Part shown: one piece after another, positions 1 through 12,658 of the stretch
Position numbering within the stretch: position 1 is the first letter of the stretch
Layout of the letters: each line of letters begins with the position of its first letter
NCBI GenBank assembly: GCA_029204225.1
Contig: CM055110.1
Coordinates: forward strand, 43,009,862 to 43,073,861
Direction of reading: 5' to 3'
DNA length: 64,000 nucleotides
DNA from: Diphasiastrum complanatum
Lineage: Eukaryota > Streptophyta > Lycopodiopsida > Lycopodiales > Lycopodiaceae
Made by a program: the position numbers and the translations under genes
Notes under the pieces: generated by a model
What the model was told of the DNA's origin: nothing
Seen by the model: only the letters and a program-made list of their open reading frames with translations
Databases searched by the model: none

Positions 1-1550
1 CAAGATCCCCTTTACCACAAAATCTCTTTGTCTCAGTGGTCTTGATATATCGCTCACTTGGACTCCTTGCCATAGAATCTTTAGCTTATTTATCAAGGGA
101 GCCATATACACATCCATATTTTTTGCCTTGTATTTAAGGGCGAGCATTAGGTGCCCCTTTTTTATACTTAGCCAAGGGAGGATGTTGTAATTTACAAGGA
201 CAACCAAGTGGACCATGATGTGGAGCGCAAACCAAATGGATTCACACCATCCATCGCCAACCCCAAATGCAAATGGAAAGGCTCATCCCTAAACTCATGT
301 CAAGTAGCACCCACGTGCTTCCATGTTAGAGAATCGGCAGGGATCCTCATAGTATCGTCCGATGAATGATTGTTCGAATGCCATGTCATTAGCTCCACGA
401 TGGAATTACACTTAAACATGCGACGTATCCTGGGTATGATGGGAAAATGTCTTACCACCTTGGTGGGTATGGTCGCTCCTTGTAAATCTTGTCTGTAGTG
501 GTGTTCCCCACAACGTGGACACGTGCTTGCCTCCTGAAACTCATCTCGATATAAGATCTGATCATTGGGACATGCATGAATACTCTTGTAATCCATGCCG
601 ACCATGGACAGCATTTTCTTGGCTTCTTGTCGACACGTCGCCATGGTGTTATTTGGAGGCAACATTTTCTTGAGCAAACAGTGACAAAATATATATTTAT
701 GTAATTAGCTATATATAGTTTCTCGCAACGCATGAGAAAATAAAATGAGATGAGAGCAATTTGTCTATAACACACATGAAGCTAGCAAGCTTGCCCAAAC
801 AACTCCGTGACACTCGCATCCAACCACCTGTACTTAGTTTGTAAGCTCAAAAGTAGCAAAAAAGCTCGCAACTTTGACATTTGTCCACCCTTGTACAAAA
901 AGGAGTGGATGCCAAGCCACACATCATCTATTCTTCCCTTGTCAATGTGGCCTCGGGTGGGTTTGTGAAGAATGATTCCATCATGTTATCCATGTCCCCC
1001 TCGTGATCATGCGCTGTGAATGGACACATCCTCGTGTACTGTGTCTCCTCGGGACATATCTTCGTGCAAGTCCATGGGTGGTGTATGCGAGAAAAGTTAT
1101 GGCTCTCTTGCACATTTGAATCTTGCAGATTGCATGGCAACATCTGGTTGAATTCTTCGATAGTCATGTGAGTGTGAGTCATCATCCTACACAAGACAGG
1201 TGCAACGATAGTCATGAATAGCAAGATATTCCTCCAATCAGAAAGGGCGCCAAACAACATACATGGAAAGGAGTGTGCAGTCATGTTTTTTTAACTCACC
1301 GAAGAACTGACTTCCGTCCGCACAAATAATGACTCTCTCAATTTGTCCATACATGCGAACATGTGATATATTGGTACATCGCTCTCATCGCAGTGCATAC
1401 TTACAGTGTGTGCATGGGCATGGTATTCTCTAGTCTAACCAGGCCTCTGATCCAATATGTGATGGTCTTGCATCATCATCTGAAGATGAGGAACATGAAC
1501 TCGCCATTTGCATCAGTGCACCTTGATAGTTGACAATGGATGGAACACAA
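1..1550 (-). pseudogene. CACTA (En/Spm) TNP2-type transposase, N-terminal fragment
   Basis: Read on the minus strand, about 677-300 gives the conserved N-terminal zinc-binding block of TNP2 transposases: CPND, then TCPRCGEHHY, then a KVVRHFPIIPRIRRMF stretch and a later WH. Lower coordinates continue with a decayed form of the next TNP2 block (LGLAMDGVNPFG-like, about 280-200) broken by stops. An upstream piece at 1284-928 and a Ser/Asp-rich start near 1510 fit the poorly conserved N-terminus. The family cuts and pastes CACTA DNA transposons in the nucleus. The catalytic part would lie left of the window. Frame changes and stops mark it as dead. I see no CACTA terminal repeat inside the window. 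Confidence 0.75.
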
Positions 1551-1796
1551 AATTAGAAATGATCAGCAATACATAAAACAAACTAATTGAATGCATTGAG
1601 ATGAATACAAGACATGTATATAATAGCTAAATTTGAGTCTAGTGCAACTAGTCTCTCAAATTTAGCAATACAAGATAAATTAAACCAAATTTTAAGATCA
1701 TTCTAATTAAATCCCTACTCATTTATATTTGTGACAAGGCCAACTACAATTTTGTGATCCATGCTCATTGTTTGTGAAGACCAACTGCAATCTTGT

Positions 1797-1903
1797 GAAG
1801 AGCGAGGCTAGCCATGTAATGATGCACATAGGCAGGGATTGGATTATGCCTACATGTGCTAACCATGCCTACGTGCATCATTACATGGCTAGCCTCACTC
1901 TTC
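1797..1903. repeat. Inverted repeat (38-bp arms, 31-bp loop)
   Basis: Arms 1797-1834 and 1866-1903 are reverse complements with 2 mismatches in 38; the loop is 1835-1865. Transcribed, it would form a long, nearly perfect hairpin. It could be a small foldback element or a young small-RNA precursor; nothing else nearby decides between these. Confidence 0.8.
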
Positions 1904-4267
1904 AGTTCTCCTAAACCAATGAAAACTGAGATTTGCATACTATTCTACTTCTGTGTCCAATTGAGGGGTTGCACGAGGGGGCGGGGAGTGTTAAGGGGTT
2001 CAAGGTTCAATACTCCTAAACTAATGAAAACAATACAAATCTACATGATATACTTGATAAGAATCTAATTTTGTACAATCAATTGCAAAAGAGTACGTCA
2101 TTGAGAAGTTCAAGATGTTTTTGATCAATTCTTCTTTGCTTTTGGATTTTTGTACGTAGGCCTTTATTACAATTAAAGTTCTCGCCAGTTTCATTACTAT
2201 ACTATATTGCCGGTTTTTTAAATTATTGGAAATAGGTTCGGACCAGGTTTCTATAAGAACCGTCTGTTCCTATATCAGGTTCTCAATATATACTATTTTT
2301 ATAAAAATTAATAAAACATCATTTCAAAAATTATGATTGCATAGTATGTTAAAATTCGGTCACATTATTTATCAAAAGACACGTGGAAGCCACGTAAAAA
2401 AGGTGTAAGTGCACAAAATTTGAGCATTTCTCGAGACACTTATCAATTACTCTTAAAAATCTCACACTCTTCAATGCCTATGATATTTCAACTGTGCAAA
2501 AAAAACACACTTCACAGCTAAACAACTCTAATAAATAAACACTCTAAAAATATGCCTTGTATAAAAGCCGCTGAAAAAAAGTCTTGTTGCACAATGTCTT
2601 AAGTTTTTAACATTCCACTTATCAACTAACTACCCATCAACAAAATGATAGCCTTGAAAAAAGTTTTGTTCTATCTTAACATCCTCTTACTCATCCTACT
2701 CATGAATAAATAGTCACTTGCTAAAAGCCCTTAATGAATGTTAGGTTCTGTAGGGTGAATTGATACTCAAGTTATACCCCCCTCCAAATGACGGTTAGGG
2801 TCTTTAGAACCAAGTTCATAACCGGGTTGAGAACCGAAAAAAGAAAAATCCATACCCGGCCAACACATGTCCAGACATATGTAAATGGATCCCTTGGAAA
2901 ATTACAATTTTGCAAAATCACTTCTTTTGAAAAAAAAGTCAAATTTCATAATTTTGGGAGTTGAACGCCCAAGAATAGTGGTTGGATGTCAAATACGTCG
3001 ATGTTTGGACACTTATGACATCCTTTAACCAGATGAGTACAAAAAAAAAATTGTGATATTCTTTGACAAGGCTTGGAAAAATAACGGCCGACAATCTTTG
3101 AAAATTGTGTGATTTTAGAATGCAACAATTTTGAGTTGATTTTAGCATTTAGTGGAGGCCTCAGAATTCATCTCGGAACAGACCATGAAATACTAAATCT
3201 AATCTAGTCAGGGCCTCAAAACAGCCCTCAGAATACTGAAGCTAATGTGAGATGTATACCGAGGATCAGATAGATTCTTGCAAATTTCAAAAAGATTGAC
3301 CATTGTCGTGACATTTCGATGAGAAAAGAGGAGTGGGTGATGGTATCAAGGGACGTACCTACCGCCTTTGTCATCTCCCTTGTTTTTTGATCCTTCCTCA
3401 CCCTCTTTATCCTCCTCACTCTCCTTATTCTCCTCACATTTGAATGCTCCTCTCGCTTTTGGTTCTTTTGTTATTGTTGTTTGCTTCCTCCTCTTGCACT
3501 TTGCTTGTTTGTCCTCTTGCACTTTACTTGTTCCTCTTGCTCTTCCTCTTTGTTTACTCCTTGCAAAATCAAATGTGGTGAGCTCAAGAAAAAAAGAAAA
3601 AGTATAGGATGGAGGTTTTTTTATTGTTGGATGCAAGGTAATCTCTCTCTCTATCTCTTTTTCGCACCTCTCTTTCTTTCATAGTATCCATCTCAATGTG
3701 ATTGCAATTCGGTTTTACTAACACCACATTTTGATCTATGCAGGTTTATTTTGAGGCAAAGGAGTCGACAAATCCACAAGAGTTTTTTAAGGTAGCAGAC
3801 AGGTCGGAAAGGCCGTCGGAATAGGCGAATCTGAGGGATTTGCTATTTTGATGGATATTTCGATGGCTTATTTTCTATTTATCAGATGTTTTAGGGTGTT
3901 GTAGATCCAAGTGAGGGTGCTGGATGAGAGTGTTGTAGATCCATAGTTGAGGGTGCTGTAGATTCAGACTTCCAGAGTGTCCTATCGGAATGTACAAATC
4001 TGTGGGATTTGTTAAATCATCGCCTATTCCAATGGCTGTTTCGATGCCAAGTACTTACTCATAGTGGACATTCAGTTTTTTGGTGCATATACAAGGATTC
4101 CATATGGATCTTTGTTGTTCTTTGTGTAAGAAAAATTTGTTACAATTATTTTTTGTGGTAAAAAACTTAGCAAACTACAATATTGATTTTGGGCCGATCA
4201 TCATCATAGCATTTGAGGCATAAATTCTGTAGTAGATCCCAAAGGTATTTTCATGGTCGGAATGGAG
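1904..4267. other. AT-rich non-coding stretch, no gene seen
   Basis: No supported gene. 3370-3560 is T/C-rich on the plus strand and yields a Lys/Glu-rich frame on the minus strand, typical of low-complexity sequence. From 3770 to 4320 short words such as GTCGGAATAG recur in both orientations, as in subterminal regions of TIR transposons, but I cannot define element ends. Confidence 0.5.
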
Positions 4268-4317
4268 GTCGGAATAGACCATGTTGGTTTTAACAATATA
4301 CCAGTGTCTATTCCGAC
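4268..4317. repeat. Short perfect inverted repeat (GTCGGAATAGAC)
   Basis: GTCGGAATAGAC at 4268-4279 is exactly complementary to GTCTATTCCGAC at 4306-4317, with a 26-bp spacer. Partial copies of the word occur at about 3820 and 4256. It sits just before the (CT)n tract. Confidence 0.7.
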
Positions 4318-4336
4318 AGTTGTTCTGACCTCCCCT

Positions 4337-5229
<893 letters not shown>

Positions 5230-6290
5230 AGCAAGAGTGTCCTTCATGAATCTAGCAAGCCAAAAGGAGCTTATGTGGCATGGAAATTCAAATAGAAGAA
5301 TATTTGATGGAAAAAGAGTTGTGTAAAATTGTGATTAGTGAGAAAACATATCCTATTGTTGAAGAAGATCAATAAATATTTGACCAGCAGAGTCAAAAAG
5401 CTCAAAATGTGATCATTTTGTTGGTCAAGGATGTCATAATTCCCTACATTATGGATCTCAAAGGACCGAAGAAAGCTTGGGATACTTTACAAGCCCTGTT
5501 TGAGATGACAAACACATCCTGAGTGCTATTATTGAAGTAAAACATACATCCATGATCACCTACTAAAAGTGAAGAAAATCCGAGATCAGTTGGCTGCATT
5601 CGGTGAAAGAGTACAAGATCATGGAATTATGTAACTTAATCTTGAATAGCTTGAATGAATCATACTAAATATTCATGATGAGCATAGTCAGATGAGAGCA
5701 ACTACTTACCTATTAAGAATTGGGCATATTACTCTTACAGAAAGAGCAACACTGAGAAAATGTGATCCATTCAATTAGAGGATTTGATCAAACTCTTGTT
5801 GCAAGAGGATATGGTGGAATATTTGGACATGAAAGATACCAATCAAGAAGAGGTGATTCAAATTGAGGCTCATTCAATCAGTTTGAAGAGCGATCGAATG
5901 ATGGGACAAATCATGGTAATTGCATCAAGGTCAAGGGCAAGGCAGTTCAAGGCCATGAAAACTTGGAAATTGTCGATATTGCAATAAGCCTGGCCATTGG
6001 GAGTTTGAGTATTTCAAGAATCATAAGGAAGTAGCACAATGCAAGGGCACATGGTGGGTGAGCAATTATGCTGATCAATATGAAGATGATGAAGGTGCAG
6101 CTTTGAAATTGTTTATTATGGTGTTAGTGATTAATGATGAAGCTCAAGACAACTCGTAGATTGATAGTAGAGCATCCAAACACATGACTTCAAGGAAGGT
6201 TTTTGAAAGTGTAGAGAACTCTATAATGGTGATGAAGTTGGACAAGCAGATGGACAAATGCTACCTACCATGGGGTCTGGAGTGGTACCA
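5230..6290 (+). pseudogene. Ty1/copia gag-protease fragment
   Basis: A decayed copia gag is readable in pieces. A UBN2-type gag segment (KKAWDTLQALFEMTNTS) lies near 5470-5520. A zinc knuckle CRYCNKPGHWEFE lies near 5975-6010, with the final Cys replaced by Tyr. A protease-like IDSRASKHMT lies near 6158, where the usual DSGA has become DSRA and the preceding Trp codon is a stop. Several stops and frame changes break it. It ends abruptly near 6290 against a minus-strand copia remnant. Confidence 0.7.
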
Positions 6291-7654
6291 GTGATGAGTG
6301 CCATCTCTTCACTTTTTCTTTGCCCCATCCTTGCAAGCTTGTGCTCTTGCTTACCCTCCTCGACCACCATGGATGGTAGCTCACCTTGAATTGCATAAGA
6401 TTGGAAAAGTCTTCATTAAGGCCATTCAAGTAAACTTGTACAAGCTCCTTTTGCTTAATAGCATCACCAATACAACAAGCTCCCTATTATAGTCCTTCAC
6501 CCTCAACACATAGTTTGGGCACTTTCACCACTATTTTGAAAGCTTTAAAGAATTTGGTTTCTCAAGGTGAGAAGCCTAGATGTATTCTTGGACTCATAAA
6601 TAACTATCCCAAGCCTCCTTGGTCAAGATACAAGCTCCAATCTCTCTTAGGAGCTCATTTGAAACATTCATCTTGATGCAATGTAAGGCCATCCTTGATC
6701 TCTTCTTAAACCTCATCGATTCAGGCTTGTAGATTTTGAGGCTCCTCCTCAATTTCACTCAGTATATCAATGAGACCTTGCAACACCAAGATGGATTCCA
6801 TCCTCACTTTCCATGTGGAATAGTTGGATGAAGTCAACCTTTCACTTGCCTCCAATTGAAAGCTCCTACTGATGCCATGATGAGGAAATGATTGACCACA
6901 AAGTTCACACGTGTGAAATGAGTGATTTTTTTACCTCCAAGGAACTACATTTGAACAAGATTCAAAACACGAGATAGATCTACCAAGATCTAGATTACAA
7001 ACTCTCGAATCACTTTTCATCAAAATCTAGTCAATGTGAAAAAATGGATCTTACCAAGATCACCCAAACTTGACATGAAAAATTTGCTTCAAACATATGA
7101 AAATTAGATCCAATCACCCCTATTGGACTTAGTCTATTCCAAATACTCTATTGAATTTGAATTGGTTTGACAACAAACTATGTCCTAAATTTTCACCAAA
7201 TTTGACTAGCTTTGAGAGAATCTCACAATTTTGGTGAAAACTCTTAAGTCCTAAGTGAATGGATGCTACTAATTTGAAATCCACCAAGTAGACACCTCTA
7301 CCTACTCTCAAATATTAGTTCTCAACTCTCAAAGGGTACTACAAAAGTCCTTGGAGCCTTATGCATCTCAATCTACCTTCAAGACCTTTCTAACAAGTGG
7401 TCAATTGGACTCTATGGATCAAAAACAAGATTGGTACACAAAATCAAACTAGATGGATCATATACATGATCTAAGCACTCCACATAGTAAAATGGACCTA
7501 TTGATCCAAAAAAACATCCAAAGATTGCTTTCATAGAAGTATTTGCTACAAACCAATAGAGACTCAAGAAGACCTCATAATCTTGATTTTTCCACTCAAA
7601 ACTTTGATTGGATTGATCTACTATAAAAAATGCATGGATCTAGCTCTAATACCA
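6291..7654 (-). mobile_element. Ty1/copia 5' remnant: leader and gag, minus strand
   Basis: On the minus strand, 6890-6300 is a degenerate copy of the gag region seen at 34075-33521 (same order of the LKAxNETFKMNVSNEL-like and VQVYLNGL-like segments), with many stops. 7640-6890 corresponds to the leader. The segment ends at a primer-binding site, so gag lies directly downstream of a lost or degraded 5' LTR. Protease and everything beyond are missing. Confidence 0.65.
7643..7654 (-). other. Primer-binding site (initiator Met tRNA type)
   Basis: The minus strand reads TGGTATTAGAGC, one base from the plant Met-tRNA primer site. The plus strand continues TGTTAAAAAC at 7655, consistent with an LTR ending in CA just before the primer site. 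Confidence 0.75.
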
Positions 7655-8588
7655 TGTTAAAAACTTGAACTTTAGGACCTTGAAAAGATCTACAAAGATC
7701 TTCATGCATGAAAGTTGCACACTATCAAAGCTATGTTGATCAAACTCGGATTTGAGATGGCAATCTAACTAGCTTTGCATCTTGGCAAGAGCTTTGTGCA
7801 CAATTTACATATGTACATGAAAGTGAGAATTCATCAAGCTATTATTTGCACATTCTTCACACTAAGAGCTAAGAGAGCTCTCCACATCATCAAGGTGAAT
7901 TACCAATGAACTAAGTGTACTTCTTCATGTGAGGCATGGAATGCATTGAAGAAGGTATATGAATATAATTCCACGTCTAGGGTATAAGACATGTTTAATA
8001 AAAATGAGACTTGTGCAAGTCTCATTTTTATTCTAGTCCTTCGAAAAACATTAAATATAGATAGTTTCATACTAGTTTTCAGTTTACAAATGCATGCAAA
8101 AATGGTGCATTATTGTGTGTGTGTGTGTCTCCAAATAAATTTTTATGAAAAAATTGTTTTCTTGTATCGCTTATTGTGGTCTTGGGAAGTTTGTTTTTTC
8201 TTACTCCATTTATTGTTAAAAAATAAATCATAAATTTTATGACAAATTTTTATCCATGTATTTAAATGTTTGTTTTCGAGATACATCTCAAAATATAATT
8301 CAAGTTTAATGAAAATAATAATACAAAATTCTTATCTCTAAATAGCAAATAACGTAATTTGGAGGATTGATTGTGTAAATCCTTGAAATAACATAGATTT
8401 AACTCATCTATTAAAAGAACATATGCACAACACTTTGCATGTAAAAATTGGAATTTTTATTTTAAAACTATAATATTGTACATTGCACAAAACACAAATC
8501 ATTTGTGACGCTCATATGAATAAGATATCAAATTTGAAATAGTTGGCAATGTTTGCGCACACACAAATTGGTGACTTCGATAGTGGAA
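7655..8588. other. Presumed LTR remnant and AT-rich spacer
   Basis: By position, the stretch from 7655 should be the LTR of the minus-strand copia remnant, but no second copy is present to set its far edge. Beyond about 7990 it is AT-rich with no supported gene apart from the hairpin at 7997-8032. Confidence 0.4.
7997..8032. repeat. Perfect hairpin, 17-bp arms with 2-nt loop
   Basis: AATAAAAATGAGACTTG (7997-8013) and its exact reverse complement (8016-8032) flank only TG. The near-zero spacer makes it almost a 36-bp palindrome. Confidence 0.9.
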
Positions 8589-9532
8589 TCAGGTTCTCGT
8601 TTCTTTTTTCCACCTGAACACAAGAGATTTGATGTAATCTCTTGCATCTTGCTCGGAAAATTGCTCTTTCTTCAAACCCAAATGCATTGCAAAATTAAGT
8701 ACTTCACCTCGTGACATTATCTTTGAATTCCAGTAAGGATAGACCAATGCAATACCGTATAGTAGCTCTATCTGTTCGGCATCAAGTTCCTCGTATATGG
8801 ATTGGACATTTGCTTTGTTTTGGTCTTCTGATACTGCAACGTCTAGTGAAACACCACTTTGACATAGCAAAGATTTGGATTCCCATTGAAATTTTTCAAT
8901 TACAGGTCTCAAATAACCATAAAGGGAGTGATTCTCATGAACTTGTCGTTGACTGATATGATTTTGTTTGATGTGTGTTTAAACATCAGAAGTCATTTTC
9001 AATCTCTCCAAATATGTCCACAACACATCATTGAGGAAATTGTCATCATTATATGCATCAAATGTTTCTGTAAAAATACAATCGAATGGATTGTTGATAC
9101 ATGCTTTGTATGGTGAGTCGTCGACTAATATTTTATTATGATTATTTAAGTCTGAACAAAAATGTTTCCAAACAAAGCACAAAGGTTTGAAGTCAGCAAT
9201 AATATTATTTTTATCTGGTCTAATAATATCTTTTTGTTGATAGCAATTCTCCTTGTCCCATATCATAAACAATGGTATTTTGTGCCTAGCTTGACGCTCC
9301 ATGAAAGAGTATATGCTCAAAATATTTTTGTAAGCCATAGTTGACCAAATTCCAACTTTAAACAATGATAAAAGTTTGTTAAGAAACTCCAACCATCATG
9401 GCGTAGCTGTATCCACTTTTCTTGAAATTTGTGATTTCTCAAGCCAGGATGTTTGTCCCATCATTTTAAAATAACGCCATTTAGATCTAAGATAATATAT
9501 ATGTTATCATCATACTGTCTGGTCTTTTGAAC
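8589..9532 (-). pseudogene. FCP1/NIF-like (HAD) phosphatase domain, decayed
   Basis: The minus-strand exon opens at 9532 after a good acceptor (TTTTTCAG). It begins with the HAD nucleophile strand NIYIILDLNGVILK, in which the first Asp is kept and the second Asp of DxDx(T/V) is Asn. Next comes the FCP1-type FKVGIWSTMAYKNI segment (about 9355-9310), then KPLCFVWKHF, then the acidic HAD motif NHNKILVDDSPYKACINN (about 9140-9085), then a C-terminal helix up to 8589. Plant proteins of this class are nuclear phosphoprotein phosphatases or relatives. In-frame stops lie at 9461-9463 and 8979-8981, and there is a one-base frame change near 9390. The acceptor at its start implies an upstream exon, and the methyltransferase-like C-terminus ends only about 200 bp upstream, so both may belong to one gene. 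That fusion is inferred. Confidence 0.75.
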
Positions 9533-9728
9533 CTGAAAAACATATTTAAAGTGATATATCAAAACATGAGTAATATCATATTTACAAAATTAAATCATAA
9601 AACCTATAAACTTTTAGCTCAAAAAACAAATTCATATAATCATCCTTGTCCAATATAATGAAAATATTGAACATAAACAACGTAATGAAAAAGAAATTTA
9701 TTTTGTCTCTTATCGTAGATCCCGCTAA

Positions 9729-11943
9729 CTATGTATCTACTTGTTCTTCTTGTAGTGATTGTTGTGAAATGCCCATAGGTATATCGGCCTCCACAGAAAA
9801 TTCTCTTCTAGCATTGATATTTGGATCTTCATACAACGTATCTTTTTGGATATCGTAAACTTGGAGATCTTGTGATGCTTGATCCAATGATTTCAAAAAG
9901 TCTTTGGAAAGTTTTTCTTGTGCATCGTCTATTGTGACATTATCCTTATTGAGGTCCTTGTGCAAACTTGCGCTTCTATAAAAAAATTTGACTTCTGAAA
10001 GAACATCAACCATCATAGAACAATAGCCCTCAAGAAAATCTTTTTCACATGAGCTATTTACAAAGGTGATTGTATTTCTTTCATTTTGTAATGCTTCTCT
10101 CATACCATATCCTCCAGTATAAGCATCGATTTCCACTTTTCCTTTGGGACAAAACAAAGAGATTATGTTGACATACAATTGACGATCCTTAGGATATTTG
10201 CTAATTCCTCCTCCAACAAGGTGGCATTGTTCATAAAGAATTGGCTTATAAAAAATTGTAGCTTTGATTTTTCTTCCAGCAACTCCGCATCGGCCATAGT
10301 GTCTTCATCAGCATCATCTTCAACTTCCTGGTAGATAATGGATGGCATTTGATTGCCACCAATATCTATTAAACCTTTCCAGTCTTTTTTCTTCTGTCTT
10401 GGATATGAATGTCATAGCTATACAAAGATCATGACTGAGAATATACTTTTAAGTTTGCATGTTTCCCTTGGTATATGATCCATATTGTATAAAAAATGAA
10501 CCTACTATGTGTTTCAAGTTGTTTTCTAGATGATACAACGAAGGACCATATGGAACAAACACAATAAGAATGGATAAATCACCTGAGTGGATATTCGCAA
10601 TACAATCAACAAACCTTTTAAATGACTCTGTCATCCATTCGACATCTTTTCCTTGTGAAGTTGTATCTAAGATAACCAAGCCGATGTCGTTGCCATTGCC
10701 ACAAGCTGCAACCACTTCAGTAAAACATGATAGCATAGGTCCAGCATTACATATTTTCCATAGTTTTTCAAAAGTGCATTGTTGTATTCCAGACACCCTG
10801 GCATAGGCCAATCGTAAGTCTGTTTGCAATTCTGCTTTCTTTTTTGTTTTGTTGATAACGTTTTTCATCCACTCAACACTACAATTGTACATTTTTTTGT
10901 ATGTACCTTCTTGTATTCCATACTTTCTCTCTACTTCGTCATACACTAAGTTCTTATTGCCCAAAAGACTTCCCAAAAAGTCACATATCACACTTTTCAA
11001 AACCTTGTTATATTTGTACTTAAAAGCAACATCCTCCATGTCCTCGTGGTCTTTTAGAGTTTTTATTCTCTTCAAAAGAATTTTACCTCGACGAATTTGA
11101 TCTTGTATCTTGTATATTTCAACTTCCATCAAACCTTGAATACAACGAAACAAACTAGCACTGAGAGGTGTGGTTCCATCGGCCTATATTTTGTCATCGT
11201 CTTTTTTAGAACGCAACGAACACAAATTTCCAGTAATGCCTGCCAGTTGTCCAGCAACATAGTTGTCCATGATTGTAATCCATCTATCGAACAAAGATCT
11301 CTCACAAAGGATCATATGCATGTCATGCTTAATGCTCATTTTTTCCATTGTTACTTTGACCGTATCAATAAATGCCTACACGACATCAGACAAAAGGATT
11401 AATTTACATAGTAAAAGAACATATATTACATACTTAATAGCATTAATCTAAAAATTTCAAAGAACACAAAAAAAAAGCCCTTATAATTAAATAACAAAAA
11501 TTAGACATATTGTCCACTTTGTATCCATTGTGGAGTGTCCCCCAATTGGCTTTGCTGGACAACCATAATGCTCCCATTGTTGACGAGCTTGAGTAAGTGC
11601 ATCTTGATATGGTGTTTTCTTCACCACTGCTTGATGCCATTCGTTTTGTGTTTAACAAACCTAATAGCATCTTGAGCGCACAATATTCTACATGTTCTAT
11701 GACCAAAAATTTTCAGGAAATGTGATGGACAATGAGGTACTTCCAGTAGCTTTCTTGTAACAGTAATTGAATGTTGTCCCAAGATTATGTAGTATCTATA
11801 AGAGAGAATGCTTTTTTATTTTCTTTCATCATTGTTCAGCATTCTTCTTGTTCTAACATCATATGGAACAAGATTAGCAATCATGTCAACCGAATCTGGT
11901 TTTTTTGCAAATGCAATCATTAGTTGATGAAGGTGGTGCTCAC
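9729..11943 (-). pseudogene. ParB-like / permuted DNA methyltransferase-like gene, 5'-truncated
   Basis: Read right to left. 11943-11695 is one open segment containing YYIILGQHSITVTRKLL, which resembles the G-(Q/H)-H-R core of ParB/Spo0J-type domains. 11375 (after an AG acceptor) to 10449 is a helical region followed by DIGLVILDTTSQG, the position of methyltransferase motif IV, with DTTS in place of D/N-PP-Y/W. 10178-9729 contains LFCPKGKVEIDAYTGGYG, the position of the AdoMet-binding motif I (normally FxGxG), followed by a motif II-like strand. Motif IV before motif I is the order of beta-class N4/N6 methyltransferases. Stops at 11184-11186 and 10449-10451 and a frame change near 10170 disable it. 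Both motifs are degenerate, so even the ancestor may have been non-catalytic. Copia LTR A interrupts the ParB-like exon at 11944. Confidence 0.55.
11939..11943. other. Putative left target-site duplication CTCAC
   Basis: Five bases directly left of LTR A. The matching CTCAC is not found right of the 36977-37674 LTR, so the pair is unconfirmed. Confidence 0.35.
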
Positions 11944-12645
11944 TGTGAAGAATTGAAAAAGATTATCTATGTTAGATACAGGGGTCTTATGTTTTTTCTA
12001 TCAAGCATCTAGGTGTAGGATGTTGATAGGACCAAATTTGGCATAGATGGCAAATTATCCATTTCCACTTGTAATGCCACTATTTAGCCAAAATAGAGTA
12101 AGAGGCTAAACTCGTGCCAATAAGAGTGTAGACAAGTGTAATACTTTTGTTTGATGAAATTTAAGAGGTCCAATAGGATTTAGAGATGGAACCTTGAAGG
12201 GTCCAATAGAATTTGAGGTTTGCTTGAAAATGGTCCAATAGAATTTAGAGGTGCCTAGATCAATGGTCCAATAGGATTAAGAGATGGCAAAGTGTGGTCC
12301 AATCATAGTTAAGCATAGTGGTAGCTTGTGGATCTACTAGTATCATTGTACTCCTCATTTGGATCTAATTGATTTTGAGATTGAGTGGATTTTGTGAGTA
12401 ATTGGTTTTCTAGATTTCTCTCTCTACTTGAGGAGAGCAACTTGTTTTTACTTAGATTATTTTTGGAACACTTCCCACACGTGTGAGTGAGAGGTGGAAG
12501 TGATTGAATGCATGTAGTAGTGTGTTTTTGCCATAGAATCAAAGATAGATTTTGAATCTGAATCTAGTCTTGATCTTGGTGCATCTACACACCTTAGGAG
12601 ATCACAAGTACATGTGGTGGACAGTCCACACGTGTGAAATCAACA
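11944..12645 (+). repeat. Copia family A 5' LTR
   Basis: 702 bp from TGTGAAGAATTG to AAATCAACA, immediately followed by a primer-binding site. A second copy at 36977-37674 shares the same ends and most of its length. Inside, the word GGTCCAATAG recurs about every 45-60 bp (12170-12300). Confidence 0.88.
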
Positions 12646-12658
12646 TGGTATCAGAGCC
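12646..12658 (+). other. Primer-binding site TGGTATCAGAGCC
   Basis: Exact plant initiator-Met tRNA primer site directly abutting LTR A. It fixes the element's orientation as plus strand. Confidence 0.9.

Noticed and set aside
3346-3636. Lys/Glu-rich 96-codon frame on the minus strand
   Set aside because: Low-complexity T/C-rich DNA; no motif, no splice context, and equally long frames on the other strand.
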